A stretch of 64,000 bases of DNA, taken from Polynucleobacter sp. Tro8-14-1. GTDB taxonomy: Bacteria > Pseudomonadota > Gammaproteobacteria > Burkholderiales > Burkholderiaceae. The position numbers and the translations under genes were made by a program. Shown here piece by piece: positions 19,415 through 28,439 of the stretch (the stretch's first letter is position 1; each line of letters starts with the position of its first letter). Where the stretch lies: contig NZ_JACVPX010000005.1 in the NCBI RefSeq assembly GCF_018881655.1, positions 124,001 through 188,000 on the forward strand, read 5' to 3'. Below the pieces are notes generated by a model. The model worked only from the letters and a program-made list of their open reading frames with translations, had not been told where the DNA came from and did not search any database.

Positions 19415-21040
19415 TTAACGCAGCAGAGAATTAATCGCCAACAAATCCTCATCGGATAGGCTAGACGCACTTGCTTTGAGTTTGAGCGCATTCAAGACTG
19501 TACTGTAGCGCGCTTGCTGCAGCAGGGAACGGGTAGTAAATAAGGTATCGACTGCAATTAATACGTCGATATTAATTAAAGTTCCAACCTGAAAGCCTAG
19601 TCGACTAGATTCAACAGCGGATTCTGAAGATCTCTCTGCCGCTTCATAGGCTTTAACGCTCGCGAGACCACCATAGAAGCCAGTGAATGCTGCGCGCGTA
19701 TTTTGTGCTGCAGTACGTCTTGCATTGTCATAGTTGGCTTTAGCGGTATCTACTAGTGCAGCATTCTGTCTAATGACAGAGCTATTGAAGCCACCAGAAA
19801 CCAATGGAATGCTCATTTGTAACGCAATAGTATTGTTATAGACGTTAGTTTGAGCTGGTGTGTAGCTATTCGGTGTGCCGTTTGAAGTGTTGTAGCCTGA
19901 AGTGCCCACTAAATTCAGTGAGGGATAGTTCAAAGCCTGGGCTGCGCGATAAGTGCTTTCGGCCAAGCTAACAGAAAGCTGACTTGCTAAGACTTTAAAG
20001 TTTGCGGCTTCCGTTTGATTAATCCAGTCATCTAAAGTTTGACCAGGCGGCAGTACTGGATTGACGTTATCAACAAGGGTGGCGCTTTTATTTTCTTTAC
20101 TTTTGCTACGGGGATCTTTCAGAACACCATCAATTTTGGCTGCTTTCACTAAAGGCTTGAGTGCGCCAACTGGGTGCCCAACTAATTGCTCTAAAACCCC
20201 TTTTTTTACAACTAAATCTGCTTGCGCGGCAATCTCCTGTGAGACGGTGAGATCAAAGCTTGCTTGAGCTGTATTGACGTCCACAATGGTTGCAAGGCCT
20301 GCATCAAACTTGGCTTGAGCAACATCTAACTGTTGCTTAATCAGGTCTTTCTTGTTGCGATAGAGTGCCACATTGTCTTGGCTTGTCAGTGCATCAAAGT
20401 AAGCTTGTGAAACTCTCAGAATTAAATCTTGCTGAGCTTGAAAGAAATTCATATCAGCAATCTTGGTATTCAGATCGCCTTGCTTAAAAGCCTCGAGTGC
20501 AGCTACGTTAAAAACAGGCTGGGTGAGAGTAACAGTGTAGCTCTTCTGGTCAAATACACGGGAGTTGCCTGCGCCTGTGGAGACTACTGTAGACCCAGCG
20601 CCATGCTGGTAGTAACGCGTACCACTAGGTGTTGCATTAGCTTGAGGTAGTAATAAAGAGAGGCCTTGCCAGAAGAGCTCTTTGCTCGCCTGATAGTTAA
20701 AGCGCGCAGCGTTTAAAACTGGATCGCTAAACGCGGCATCTTGATAAAGCTGAATGAGGTCATTGTATTGAGCATTGCTATTACCTGAATTGTTATTTCC
20801 AAGATAGGATGGGGTTGCACTATCAGGTAATGCAGTCTTATTAGGTGGTGGCGCTATCTGTGGTGGCTGCTCTAAGCCAATCAGGGTCGATGCACTCATT
20901 GGGGTGGGTAAGGCTGGTCTAGGGGCCGCGCTAGGGCTTTGCGCAAGGGCGTCGAATGACCAGGTGCCGAGACCGAGCGCTTGACTGAGGATCAAACCAA
21001 AGGCGGTAAGTCGAGAAAGTCTAAAGCGGGTTGGGGTCAT
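19415..21040 (-). CDS. TolC family outer membrane efflux protein
   Basis: A 541-residue outer membrane channel of the TolC/OEP family, which forms the exit duct for type I secretion or efflux pumps. A hydrophobic signal-like segment lies at about 10-34, ending AQS. A Pro- and Ser-rich linker of about 60 residues follows, and then two OEP repeats with long helices (for example [49 protein letters not shown]). No inner membrane pump or adaptor gene is adjacent, so its partner is encoded elsewhere. It is divergent from uppP. Confidence 0.87.
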   Translation of the reverse strand: MTPTRFRLSRLTAFGLILSQALGLGTWSFDALAQSPSAAPRPALPTPMSASTLIGLEQPPQIAPPPNKTALPDSATPSYLGNNNSGNSNAQYNDLIQLYQDAAFSDPVLNAARFNYQASKELFWQGLSLLLPQANATPSGTRYYQHGAGSTVVSTGAGNSRVFDQKSYTVTLTQPVFNVAALEAFKQGDLNTKIADMNFFQAQQDLILRVSQAYFDALTSQDNVALYRNKKDLIKQQLDVAQAKFDAGLATIVDVNTAQASFDLTVSQEIAAQADLVVKKGVLEQLVGHPVGALKPLVKAAKIDGVLKDPRSKSKENKSATLVDNVNPVLPPGQTLDDWINQTEAANFKVLASQLSVSLAESTYRAAQALNYPSLNLVGTSGYNTSNGTPNSYTPAQTNVYNNTIALQMSIPLVSGGFNSSVIRQNAALVDTAKANYDNARRTAAQNTRAAFTGFYGGLASVKAYEAAERSSESAVESSRLGFQVGTLINIDVLIAVDTLFTTRSLLQQARYSTVLNALKLKASASSLSDEDLLAINSLLR

Positions 21041-21160
21041 GTAATTCGGATACTTTTTAATGTGCCATGCAGTTTAAGGCTAATTTATTCAAAATGCTCA
21101 TTTAGATGCTATTTTGCCAAATACCCTACGTTACCTCTAGATACCTATAAAATTTGGGCT

Positions 21161-22006
21161 ATGGATCTAATTTTGTTACTTAAAGCAGTCATTCTGGGGG
21201 TGGTAGAGGGGCTAACCGAGTTTTTGCCGATCTCTAGTACTGGGCACCTGATTTTGGTTGGGGATTTACTCAACTTCAATGATGATCGAGGCAAGGCTTT
21301 TGAGGTCATTATTCAGTTTGGCGCTATTTTGGCGGTTTGCTGGGAGTTTCGCCAGAAACTCATGAAAGTTGTCGCCTCGTTCTCGGGTAGCCCCATTGCC
21401 CGTCGCTTTGTACTGAACTTATTAATCGCTTCTATTCCTGCAATGGGCTTGGGCTTCTTATTTGGCAAGCATATTAAGGCAGTGTTGTTTTCGCCGATTC
21501 CTGTAGCAAGCGCTTTTATTGTGGGGGCCTTAGTTATTTTTTGGGCTGAACGTCGTCAGCAAATTCGGACTGATGTATCTAGTCACATTAAATCAGTGGA
21601 TGACCTTACTCCCTTGGATGCACTCAAAGTCGGCTTAGCGCAATGTGCGGCTTTGATTCCAGGAACGTCTCGCTCGGGCGCAACTATTATTGGCGGCATG
21701 TTATTTGGTTTGCCTCGCGCTGTTGCAACTGAGTTCTCATTCTTCTTGGCCATACCAGTGATTGGTGGCGCTACTGCTTATGAGTTGCTCAAGCTTTGGA
21801 AGGCGCCAGTAGCTTTCTCCGGTGAATTTACTCTAGCTACTATTGTTGGTTTCATTGCCGCCTTTCTCTCTGCATTTATCTGCGTTCGCTGGTTAATTCA
21901 TTATGTAGCACACCATAATTTCATTCCATTTGCTTGGTATCGAATCGCTTTTGGCTTGTTAGTGTTATTGACTGCTTACAGTGGATTGATCGCTTGGTCT
22001 CACTGA
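21161..22006 (+). CDS. uppP: Undecaprenyl-diphosphatase
   Basis: Integral membrane enzyme that dephosphorylates undecaprenyl diphosphate to recycle the lipid carrier for peptidoglycan and O-antigen; it also confers bacitracin tolerance (BacA family). From ATG 21161 it has 281 residues. The two family signatures are present: [19 protein letters not shown] near 15-33 and [15 protein letters not shown] near 155-170, with about eight hydrophobic segments. A longer open frame runs back to 20981 into the tolC-like gene on the other strand, but that part is not family-like and is rejected. Confidence 0.95.
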   Translation: MDLILLLKAVILGVVEGLTEFLPISSTGHLILVGDLLNFNDDRGKAFEVIIQFGAILAVCWEFRQKLMKVVASFSGSPIARRFVLNLLIASIPAMGLGFLFGKHIKAVLFSPIPVASAFIVGALVIFWAERRQQIRTDVSSHIKSVDDLTPLDALKVGLAQCAALIPGTSRSGATIIGGMLFGLPRAVATEFSFFLAIPVIGGATAYELLKLWKAPVAFSGEFTLATIVGFIAAFLSAFICVRWLIHYVAHHNFIPFAWYRIAFGLLVLLTAYSGLIAWSH

Positions 22007-22045
22007 TCTAACCAATACCCCTCATCAAAGTTAAGGCATTTCAAT

Positions 22046-22510
22046 ATGGATGTATCAATAGACGCAATCACCAATAACATTCAGCTGGCACTAGCCCCTG
22101 TATTTTTGTTAACTGCCGTAGCAACTTTGATTAATGCGATTTCTGGACGCTTAGCTCGTTCAGTCGATCGTATGCGCGCGATTCGACATTCCATTAACCT
22201 GGGCGAGGTAACGGATGCGGCAATGCTGCAGCACATGCATAAAGAGGCTGATGAAGCTCAAATCCGGGGTCGACTTTGTACCGCCGCTATCTTTTTTGAT
22301 GTTCTCAGCGGTGTTTTTATTTCCTTAACGGTTCTTGAATTATTTTTCTTTCAAGCGGGCGCGGTGCGTTCATTGCAGACAGCCTATGTCATTTGGACAT
22401 TTGTACTAGGCCTCATCTTTTTTATGACCTCTTTATCCATTGTTCTAGCTGAGGTTGTTTATGCCTATCGCTCAGCAGGCTGGAATACGCCGAATGGCTT
22501 TGATAAATGA
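22046..22510 (+). CDS. DUF2721 membrane protein
   Basis: A 154-residue protein of the DUF2721 family, of unknown function. The N-terminus [35 protein letters not shown] contains the first membrane segment and the conserved R-rich turn. Two more hydrophobic segments lie at about 80-105 and 115-140. An AAGG sequence precedes the ATG. Its TGA overlaps the trmB start (ATGA), so it is co-translated with the tRNA methyltransferase, but no functional link is known. Confidence 0.85.
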   Translation: MDVSIDAITNNIQLALAPVFLLTAVATLINAISGRLARSVDRMRAIRHSINLGEVTDAAMLQHMHKEADEAQIRGRLCTAAIFFDVLSGVFISLTVLELFFFQAGAVRSLQTAYVIWTFVLGLIFFMTSLSIVLAEVVYAYRSAGWNTPNGFDK

Positions 22511-23286
22511 AGAGAACGGATAGAATTCGCTCATTCGTATTAAGGGCTGGAAGAACTACCGCTGGTCAGCAGCGCGCAATTGAAGAATTGGGACCCCAGT
22601 TTTTACTGCCTTATCAAGCATCTAATCTCAATTTAATTGAAGCATTTAACGGCTCAACTAAACCAAAGATATTGGAGATTGGCTTTGGTATGGGCGAGAC
22701 CACCGCTAAGATTGCCGCCTTGAGAGCGGATGATGACTTTTTGGCGATCGAGGTTCATCCTCCTGGCGTAGGCGCCTTGCTGAAGCTCATAGGCGAAAAC
22801 AATCTTACTAATCTCAGGCTCATACGCCATGATGCTGTTGAAGTTTTGGAGAATATGCTGGCGCCGGATTTACTGGATGGTATTCATATTTACTTTGCAG
22901 ATCCTTGGCATAAGAAGCGTCACCATAAGCGTCGTTTAATTCAGTCTGAATTTGTAAGACTTTTAGTCTCTAGATTAAAGCCGGGTGGCTATTTACATTT
23001 AGCTACCGATTGGCATAACTATGCCGAGCAAATGCTCTTGGTTCTGAATGCCGAAACTACTTTGCAAAATACTTCCAGTGAATTGATGAAAGTAGAAACT
23101 TTCACCGCTGAGGATATTGCTAAGCCTGGTGAGGTTTGTAATGAATTTAAACCTACTCTTGAACAGCTCAATGCCGAGCATCAGGGTTATGTCGTGCGCC
23201 CAGACTATCGCCCAGTGACGAAGTTTGAAAACCGTGGCATCAAGCTAGGCCACGGTGTTTGGGATCTGGTCTACAAGAAAAAATAA
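22507..23286 (+). CDS. trmB: tRNA (guanine-N7-)-methyltransferase
   Basis: Adds m7G46 to the variable loop of tRNAs using SAM. It is 259 residues, somewhat longer than many homologues because of an N-terminal segment [22 protein letters not shown]. It shows the SAM motif [12 protein letters not shown] near 56-67, the catalytic [21 protein letters not shown] block near 130-150 and [14 protein letters not shown]. It overlaps the DUF2721 gene by four bases and converges with the aldehyde dehydrogenase gene. Confidence 0.95.
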   Translation: MKRTDRIRSFVLRAGRTTAGQQRAIEELGPQFLLPYQASNLNLIEAFNGSTKPKILEIGFGMGETTAKIAALRADDDFLAIEVHPPGVGALLKLIGENNLTNLRLIRHDAVEVLENMLAPDLLDGIHIYFADPWHKKRHHKRRLIQSEFVRLLVSRLKPGGYLHLATDWHNYAEQMLLVLNAETTLQNTSSELMKVETFTAEDIAKPGEVCNEFKPTLEQLNAEHQGYVVRPDYRPVTKFENRGIKLGHGVWDLVYKKK

Positions 23287-23294
23287 AAGTAAAT

Positions 23295-24767
23295 TTACAA
23301 ACCTACGCAGACGTATTTCATCTCGAGGTATTCATCCATTCCGTAGACGCTACCTTCACGCCCTAGGCCTGACTGCTTGATGCCACCAAAGGGCGCTACC
23401 TCGTTAGAGATTAATCCAGTATTAACGCCCACCATGCCGTACTCCAAGGCCTCAGCTACTTTCCAGACGCGGCCAATGTCACGGCTATAGAAATACGATG
23501 CCAAGCCAAACTGACTGCTATTAGCTAACTGGATGACCTCTTCATCACTTTCAAAAGGAATGATTGGTGCTACAGGGCCGAAAGTTTCCTCGTGCGTAAT
23601 GAGCATTTGACTGTTTACGTTAGCCAGAATGGTCGGCTCATAAAAGTTCTTGCCTTCAATGGACTGTTTGCCACCAGTAACTAGCTTGGCACCTTTGCTA
23701 AGTGCATCAGCAACATGCTTTTGTACTTTCTCAAGAGCGGCGGTTTCAATCAGGGGCCCTTGAGTAATGCCAGCCTCCATCCCATTACCGACTTTAATAA
23801 CAGCTAGTGCTTTAGCAAACTTTTCAACAAACTGATCATGCACTTTTTTATGAACATAAAAGCGATTTGCACAAACACAGGTCTGACCAGAATTTCTAAA
23901 TTTAGAAGCCATGGCACCACTGACGGCGGCATCGATATCGGCATCTTCAAAGACAATAAACGGTGCATGCCCACCTAACTCCAGAGCAAGTTTTTTGACA
24001 GTTGGAGCACACTGTTCCATCAAAATGCGGCCGACTTCTGTGGATCCTGTGAACGATAGATGACGAACTGTAGGAGAGGAGCAAAGGGTTTTGCCAATCA
24101 CAATCGATTGATTAGCATCGGCAGTCACAATATTAATCACCCCATCCGGAATACCAGCACGCTTGGCAAGTTCAGCCAGAGCTAAGGCGGATAGCGGTGT
24201 CAATTCAGCAGGTTTGATGACGATAGTGCAGCCCGCTGCTAATGCAGGTGCAATCTTGCGCGTAATCATCGCAATCGGGAAGTTCCAGGGAGTGATGGCT
24301 ACGCAAACACCGATCGGTTGTTTGAGAACCATGAGACGCTTATCACTCCAGGTGGTTCCCAGAATAGAACCCTCTACGCGTTTCGCTTCTTCAGCAAACC
24401 ACTCTACAAATGAAGCGCCATAAACAACTTCACCAGCAGCTTCAGCTAGAGGCTTTCCTTGCTCGAGCGTCATGAGCTTTGCAAGATCTTGTGTATTTTC
24501 AATAATGAGGTCAAACCACTTGCGCATAATATGTGCGCGTTCTTTGGCTAATTTGCTGCGCCATGCAGGCAGTGCTTTTTCAGCTGCGGCGATAGCGAGC
24601 TCAGCATCTTTGGTTTCTAGATTGGCTACCGCAGCAATAATCTCATCGGTGGCTGGATTAGAAACGGCAAAGGTATTTTTAGAGCTAATCCATTGGCCAT
24701 CAATAAAAGCTTCTTCTTTAAAAAGGCTTGAATCTTGTAATTGGCTACGAATGTCTACTTTTTGCAT
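23295..24767 (-). CDS. gabD: NAD(P)-dependent succinate-semialdehyde dehydrogenase
   Basis: Oxidises succinate semialdehyde to succinate in GABA or 4-hydroxybutyrate catabolism. It is a 490-residue aldehyde dehydrogenase of the GabD type. The family segments are ITPWNFPIAMITRKIAPALAAGC, FTGSTEVGRILM, the general base in LALELGGHAPFIVFEDAD and the catalytic cysteine in FRNSGQTCVCANRFYV. The C-terminal FGGIKQSGLGREGSVYGMDEYLE is typical of GabD. It is transcribed alone, so no pathway partner is visible. Semialdehyde specificity is inferred from similarity. Confidence 0.88.
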   Translation of the reverse strand: MQKVDIRSQLQDSSLFKEEAFIDGQWISSKNTFAVSNPATDEIIAAVANLETKDAELAIAAAEKALPAWRSKLAKERAHIMRKWFDLIIENTQDLAKLMTLEQGKPLAEAAGEVVYGASFVEWFAEEAKRVEGSILGTTWSDKRLMVLKQPIGVCVAITPWNFPIAMITRKIAPALAAGCTIVIKPAELTPLSALALAELAKRAGIPDGVINIVTADANQSIVIGKTLCSSPTVRHLSFTGSTEVGRILMEQCAPTVKKLALELGGHAPFIVFEDADIDAAVSGAMASKFRNSGQTCVCANRFYVHKKVHDQFVEKFAKALAVIKVGNGMEAGITQGPLIETAALEKVQKHVADALSKGAKLVTGGKQSIEGKNFYEPTILANVNSQMLITHEETFGPVAPIIPFESDEEVIQLANSSQFGLASYFYSRDIGRVWKVAEALEYGMVGVNTGLISNEVAPFGGIKQSGLGREGSVYGMDEYLEMKYVCVGL

Positions 24768-24810
24768 GATGTTTGACCTTGGTATAGATGTAAATCATTT
24801 TATCCCTCAA

Positions 24811-24849
24811 TAAATAAAATAGCCCCCAAGCTTTTAGGGCCTGGAGGCT
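24811..24849 (-). terminator. Rho-independent terminator after nusB
   Basis: On the minus strand, arms AGCCTCC and GGGGGCT (24843-24849 and 24821-24827 on the plus strand) pair with one G-T wobble, and an AT-rich ATTTTATTT tract follows. It lies just beyond the nusB stop at 24878, so it would end the ribBX-ribH-nusB transcript. Confidence 0.55.
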
Positions 24850-24877
24850 GGATTCCTTGCTGCTAGTTAGGGGGTGT

Positions 24878-25387
24878 TTAGCCTGCCTGAGTCTCGGCGG
24901 TGCGAAGCTTCTGGGCAAGTAGATCAAGAACGCCATTGACATACTTATGGCCATCAGTACCGCCAAAGGTTTTAGCAAGTTCAACCGCTTCATTGATGGC
25001 CACTTTGTAAGGTACCGAAAGATCGATAGCTAGCTCATAGGCGCCAATGAGTAATGCTGCATGCTCCACTGGAGAAAGTTCGTTAATTGGGCGATCTAAT
25101 GCTGGGGTAATAATCGCCTCCAGCTCATCGGTACGAGCCAGTACGCCATCAAAAATACCTTGGAAGAGATCAAGTTGGCAGCGACGGAATGCGGGGTCTT
25201 CCGCAAGCTGCTTGGCAATGGAGGCGCCATTAGGGATGCTGCCAGCACGACGCATGACTAGGCTTTGATAAACACCCTGGAGGGCGTATTCACGAGCGCG
25301 ACGACGTGGTGTCAGTGAGCGCTTTGGAGCAGGCTTTACTTCCTTGGCGGCTTGAGGGTTTAGTGGATTTTGGCTAGATGTAGACAT
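24878..25387 (-). CDS. nusB: Transcription antitermination factor NusB
   Basis: With NusE it binds boxA RNA to support antitermination of rRNA operons. It has 169 residues, including an N-terminal tail of about 25 residues rich in Pro, Lys and Arg before the all-helical domain (RARREYALQGVYQSLV-like region). The conserved C-terminal block VPYKVAINEAVELAKTFGG is followed by KYVNGVLD. It is six bases downstream of ribH, a very common pairing, and is probably part of the ribBX-ribH-nusB operon. Confidence 0.95.
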   Translation of the reverse strand: MSTSSQNPLNPQAAKEVKPAPKRSLTPRRRAREYALQGVYQSLVMRRAGSIPNGASIAKQLAEDPAFRRCQLDLFQGIFDGVLARTDELEAIITPALDRPINELSPVEHAALLIGAYELAIDLSVPYKVAINEAVELAKTFGGTDGHKYVNGVLDLLAQKLRTAETQAG

Positions 25388-25392
25388 GCGAA

Positions 25393-25908
25393 TTATTCTT
25401 CTTCACTCGAGTTAATTTCGATATCAATATCAGGAGTTAATGCCAAGGCTAAATTTGCCATCTCCACTACTGCTTGAGCACATTCTGCGCCTTTTACCTG
25501 AACACGAGCAAGAGCTTGCTCATCAGTGTCGCAAGTGAGCACACCATTGGCGATTGGTAATCCAGAGTCAATCGAGATACGAGTGATGCCAGAAGCAGAT
25601 TCATTGGAGACTAATTCGAAGTGATAGGTCTCACCGCGAATGACTGCGCCTAGGGCCACTAAGCCATCAAATTCACCAGTCTCGGCCATTTTTTGGAGGG
25701 CAAATGGAATCTCTAGCGCGCCAGGAACAGTCACCAATTTGATATCTGCTTGGGAAACCCCAAGAGAAATTAATTCATTGATACAGGAATTGGTTAGGGC
25801 AACGCAATGATCTTCATTAAAGCGTGCTTGCACAACACCGATACGGAGATCTTGACCATTGAGATCAGCTTCTAGTACGCCTACAAAATCATTAGTGGAA
25901 CTCGTCAT
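25393..25908 (-). CDS. ribH: 6,7-dimethyl-8-ribityllumazine synthase
   Basis: Condenses 3,4-dihydroxy-2-butanone-4-phosphate with the ribitylamino-uracil to form lumazine, the penultimate step of riboflavin synthesis. It is 171 residues, with [20 protein letters not shown] near the N-terminus, [12 protein letters not shown], the substrate-loop block [16 protein letters not shown] and the DTDEQALAR segment. It lies 34 bases downstream of ribBX and six bases upstream of nusB. The product feeds riboflavin synthase encoded at 30135. Confidence 0.97.
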   Translation of the reverse strand: MTSSTNDFVGVLEADLNGQDLRIGVVQARFNEDHCVALTNSCINELISLGVSQADIKLVTVPGALEIPFALQKMAETGEFDGLVALGAVIRGETYHFELVSNESASGITRISIDSGLPIANGVLTCDTDEQALARVQVKGAECAQAVVEMANLALALTPDIDIEINSSEEE

Positions 25909-25942
25909 ATCAATCTTTAAAATATTCAGGCTTTAATGGAAT

Positions 25943-27073
25943 TTAAGAAGTGTACGGCTTGTAACCTGTAACCTCGAGCTTATAACCAGAAAGGCTAGGC
26001 ACAGGACTTGGGTTGGCAAGCAAGCGCATTTTGCCAACACCAATATCTTTCAATATTTGGGCGCCAATACCGTAGCTTCTGAAATCAGTTTTTCTAGCCA
26101 ACGGCTTCTTGCTTTCTTCCTGCGATTGATTCAGTTTCTGAAATTGCGCTAACCAATCTTGATCATTGGGGGCGGCAATGCCAGAGGCATTGAGGAGCAC
26201 GGCTACACCAGCCGGTGAACCGGCAATTTGCTCTAAGGCCTTCGCTAGCGGCCATGAATGGTTGCTGACATTGGAGTCCAGGAAGTCTAAAACAGTGACT
26301 GGCTCATGCACGCGCACTAAGGTTTCTTGAGCTTCAGAAGGCTTGCCATGCACTAATGCAATATGAATGCATGAGCTAGGAGTATCACGATAAATAATGC
26401 CTTGGAATTTTCCCCAAGGGGTAATGAATTCACGAGTACCTTCTCGAACCACAATGCTTTCATGTTGGCTACGGTATTGAATGAGATCTGCAATGCTGCC
26501 AATTTTTAATTGATGCTCTTTCGCAAACTCTAGAAGATCTGGAAGACGTGCCATGCTGCCATCGTCTTTCATGATTTCACAAATTACGGAAGTCGCTGAG
26601 CATCCAGCCATTGCTGCCAAGTCGCAACCCGCTTCAGTATGTCCTGAGCGTATAAGTACACCACCAGGCTGTGCCATCAGTGGAAAAATATGGCCAGGTT
26701 GTACTAAATCACTGGGCTTGGCATTTGATGCCACAGCAGTTTTAATGGTGAGCGCACGATCAGCCGCTGAGATGCCTGTAGTTACTCCGCTAGCTGCTTC
26801 GATAGAAACTGTGAAATTCGTTCCCATGGATGTGCCGTTATCCCGAACCATCAAAGGTAGGTTGAGTTGTTGGCAGCGCTCGCGCGTCAAGGTTAAGCAA
26901 ATCAATCCACGGCCGTGTTTTGCCATGAAATTCACAGCCTCAGCGGTGACATGATCGGCGGCTAGGACTAAATCACCTTCGTTCTCACGATCTTCTTCAT
27001 CGACGAGGATCACCATTTTGCCGGCGCGGAGCTCGGCAATGATTTCTTCGGTGGAGGCAAGGGTATTTGGCAT
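25943..27073 (-). CDS. ribB: 3,4-dihydroxy-2-butanone-4-phosphate synthase with degenerate GTP cyclohydrolase II domain (RibBX type)
   Basis: A 376-residue two-domain protein. The N-terminal RibB domain (about 1-200) has the metal/substrate loop VDEEDRENEGDL near 24-35 and GHTEAGCDLAAMAG near 145-158, so it should make the butanone precursor of riboflavin. The C-terminal region resembles GTP cyclohydrolase II but lacks the zinc cysteines: at the expected place after LVRVH it reads EPVTVLDFLDSN instead of a C-x2-GDxxxSxRCDC pattern. The domain end FRSYGIGAQILKDIGVGKMRLL is kept. It is therefore likely monofunctional, and a separate ribA must exist elsewhere. It is divergent from the pilin cluster. 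Confidence 0.93.
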   Translation of the reverse strand: MPNTLASTEEIIAELRAGKMVILVDEEDRENEGDLVLAADHVTAEAVNFMAKHGRGLICLTLTRERCQQLNLPLMVRDNGTSMGTNFTVSIEAASGVTTGISAADRALTIKTAVASNAKPSDLVQPGHIFPLMAQPGGVLIRSGHTEAGCDLAAMAGCSATSVICEIMKDDGSMARLPDLLEFAKEHQLKIGSIADLIQYRSQHESIVVREGTREFITPWGKFQGIIYRDTPSSCIHIALVHGKPSEAQETLVRVHEPVTVLDFLDSNVSNHSWPLAKALEQIAGSPAGVAVLLNASGIAAPNDQDWLAQFQKLNQSQEESKKPLARKTDFRSYGIGAQILKDIGVGKMRLLANPSPVPSLSGYKLEVTGYKPYTS

Positions 27074-27224
27074 AGCCCTCTATTTTAAGCTCAGGAGCCC
27101 TTTACAGTGCTGTCCTACCTCAATATCCCGTGTTTCTGACAGCAAGAGCCTTGGTTCGGAGTTTCAGTCCACAAGACTGCCTTTGAAAATGGGCGATGCC
27201 CCCTATAAAGCTCCTCAACCCCCA

Positions 27225-27524
27225 ATGAGATCTAAAAATGGCCAGGGATTCATCTTGCTGGAGGTTCTGGTCGCAATGGCCCTGATTTTGGGAGTTTGGA
27301 TGACATCGGCGGGCGTTTATCAGCGCCTCGCTTTAACTCTGACACAACAAGAAAGTAAAAGAGCTCAACTCAGAAAGGATTCGGATACTTTTGAAATACA
27401 AGAACACAGCAGGACCAATGGCAATCTACCCAAAAAAGCCCTAAGTAATGAGTCTGCTCGAATGTCTAGTCGGAATCGCTCTATGCGCACTTCTACTCAA
27501 CCCTCTCTTAAAGACAAGCGCTGA
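27225..27524 (+). CDS. Type IV pilus minor pilin-like protein (PilV-like)
   Basis: A short prepilin: with ATG 27225 it has 99 residues, and an alternative in-frame ATG at 27189 would give 111. The leader MRSKNGQG is followed by FILLEVLVAMALILGVWMTSAG, matching the class III cleavage site G^F with Glu at position +5 and a hydrophobic helix. It is recognised and cleaved by prepilin peptidase PilD. The C-terminal part is short and basic, with no recognisable domain. The last 77 bases overlap the next pilin-like gene. This is a PilV-like call based on position and N-terminus only. Confidence 0.65.
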   Translation: MRSKNGQGFILLEVLVAMALILGVWMTSAGVYQRLALTLTQQESKRAQLRKDSDTFEIQEHSRTNGNLPKKALSNESARMSSRNRSMRTSTQPSLKDKR

Positions 27525-28113
27525 TTTGGTAATTAAGCAAATTGAGTATGAAAAATCACAAGCATTAATTTCAGAGGCGGATCGTGCATTTGAATTAATT
27601 GGCCGCGCGATTCGAATGGCTGGCTACCGGAACATTCAATCTGTACAAATCTCAAACCATAAGTCAGGGCAAAAAATAAGACAGCAAAAAAACAATGGTT
27701 CATTTATTCAGGTTGAAAAAAGATCGGGATTTCGTGGATCTGATTCACTAATCATTCGTCATAAATTATCCGCTGGTACAGATTTTGATTGCATTGGTAA
27801 TGCACTTACTCAAGATCGCACAAAAAATAACTTAGCCATGCAAGGATTCTTGGTGGATTATCAGGCAGGTATTCCCAAAGGTAAGAAAGTCAATGGCGGT
27901 TCGCTAATTTGTCAGTCGCTCGATCGCCAGGGACGCATTCAAAACACCACCTTAATGAATGGGGTTAATAGTCTTTTAATAGAGGAGTTGAGCCCCTCTC
28001 AAGCCCAGCATTTATCGGCATCAAGGCTTTTTAAGATCAAGCTGCAAATGACTGACGGAGCCAAGCTCAATCTAGATCTTGAAAGAACTTTTTCGACGAG
28101 GAATCTCTTGTGA
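27448..28113 (+). CDS. PilW-like minor pilin without leader peptide
   Basis: A 221-residue protein starting MSLLECLVGIALCALLLNPLL, which resembles the mature N-terminus of a PilW-type minor pilin (hydrophobic helix with Glu at +5). The usual basic leader ending in Gly is missing, because an in-frame TAA lies at 27442, immediately before the ATG. The next part, RAFELIGRAIRMAGYRNIQ, is typical of PilW proteins. It overlaps the preceding gene by 77 bases and the next by four. Either it is exported without cleavage, or the leader was lost by a frameshift. Confidence 0.65.
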   Translation: MSLLECLVGIALCALLLNPLLKTSADLVIKQIEYEKSQALISEADRAFELIGRAIRMAGYRNIQSVQISNHKSGQKIRQQKNNGSFIQVEKRSGFRGSDSLIIRHKLSAGTDFDCIGNALTQDRTKNNLAMQGFLVDYQAGIPKGKKVNGGSLICQSLDRQGRIQNTTLMNGVNSLLIEELSPSQAQHLSASRLFKIKLQMTDGAKLNLDLERTFSTRNLL

Positions 28114-28439
28114 TTTTGGCTTGGGTGATATCGCTACTCTTACTCTGTTCATCTCTCATTGCGTATTTAGAGAGGCTGAGTGCATTACGTATCGTAGAAG
28201 TAAAAACAATGGAAGTAGCTCAGAAACATTTTCTTGCTGCTGAAAAAGCAGTCATAGACTGCGAGAAAAATTTAACCACTCTTGCTAATTTGGAAGAGAA
28301 TGTTTGCTTTGTTCAATCAGTCGGTAAAAACCGTTGGCTGATTTCGAGCAAAGAGAAGCCGGCGATTCAGATTGGTGTTGTGATTGATGCAACATCTGGC
28401 ACAGTCACTCGCATAAACTGGCGACAAGTATTTGAATAA
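28110..28439 (+). CDS. PilX-like minor pilin component without leader peptide
   Basis: A 109-residue protein from GTG 28110 that overlaps the previous stop by four bases. It starts directly with a hydrophobic helix, MILAWVISLLLLCSSLIAYLE, followed by LRIVEVKTMEVAQKHFLAAEKAVIDCEKNL, which resembles the region after the helix of PilX-type pilins (AEAAL-like). No basic leader with Gly precedes the helix. Two cysteines (in VIDCEK and ENVCFV) may form a disulfide. The PilX assignment rests on gene order and this pattern. Confidence 0.55.
   Translation: MILAWVISLLLLCSSLIAYLERLSALRIVEVKTMEVAQKHFLAAEKAVIDCEKNLTTLANLEENVCFVQSVGKNRWLISSKEKPAIQIGVVIDATSGTVTRINWRQVFE

Noticed and set aside
20981..21160. 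N-terminal extension of UppP
   Set aside because: The open frame overlaps the 5' part of the TolC-family gene on the other strand and does not look like a signal or membrane segment. The ATG at 21161 gives the conserved N-terminus.
27074..27188. FMN riboswitch upstream of ribBX
   Set aside because: I looked for the conserved RFN-element segments in this region on the minus strand and saw none. The gap also is short and shared with the pilin cluster.
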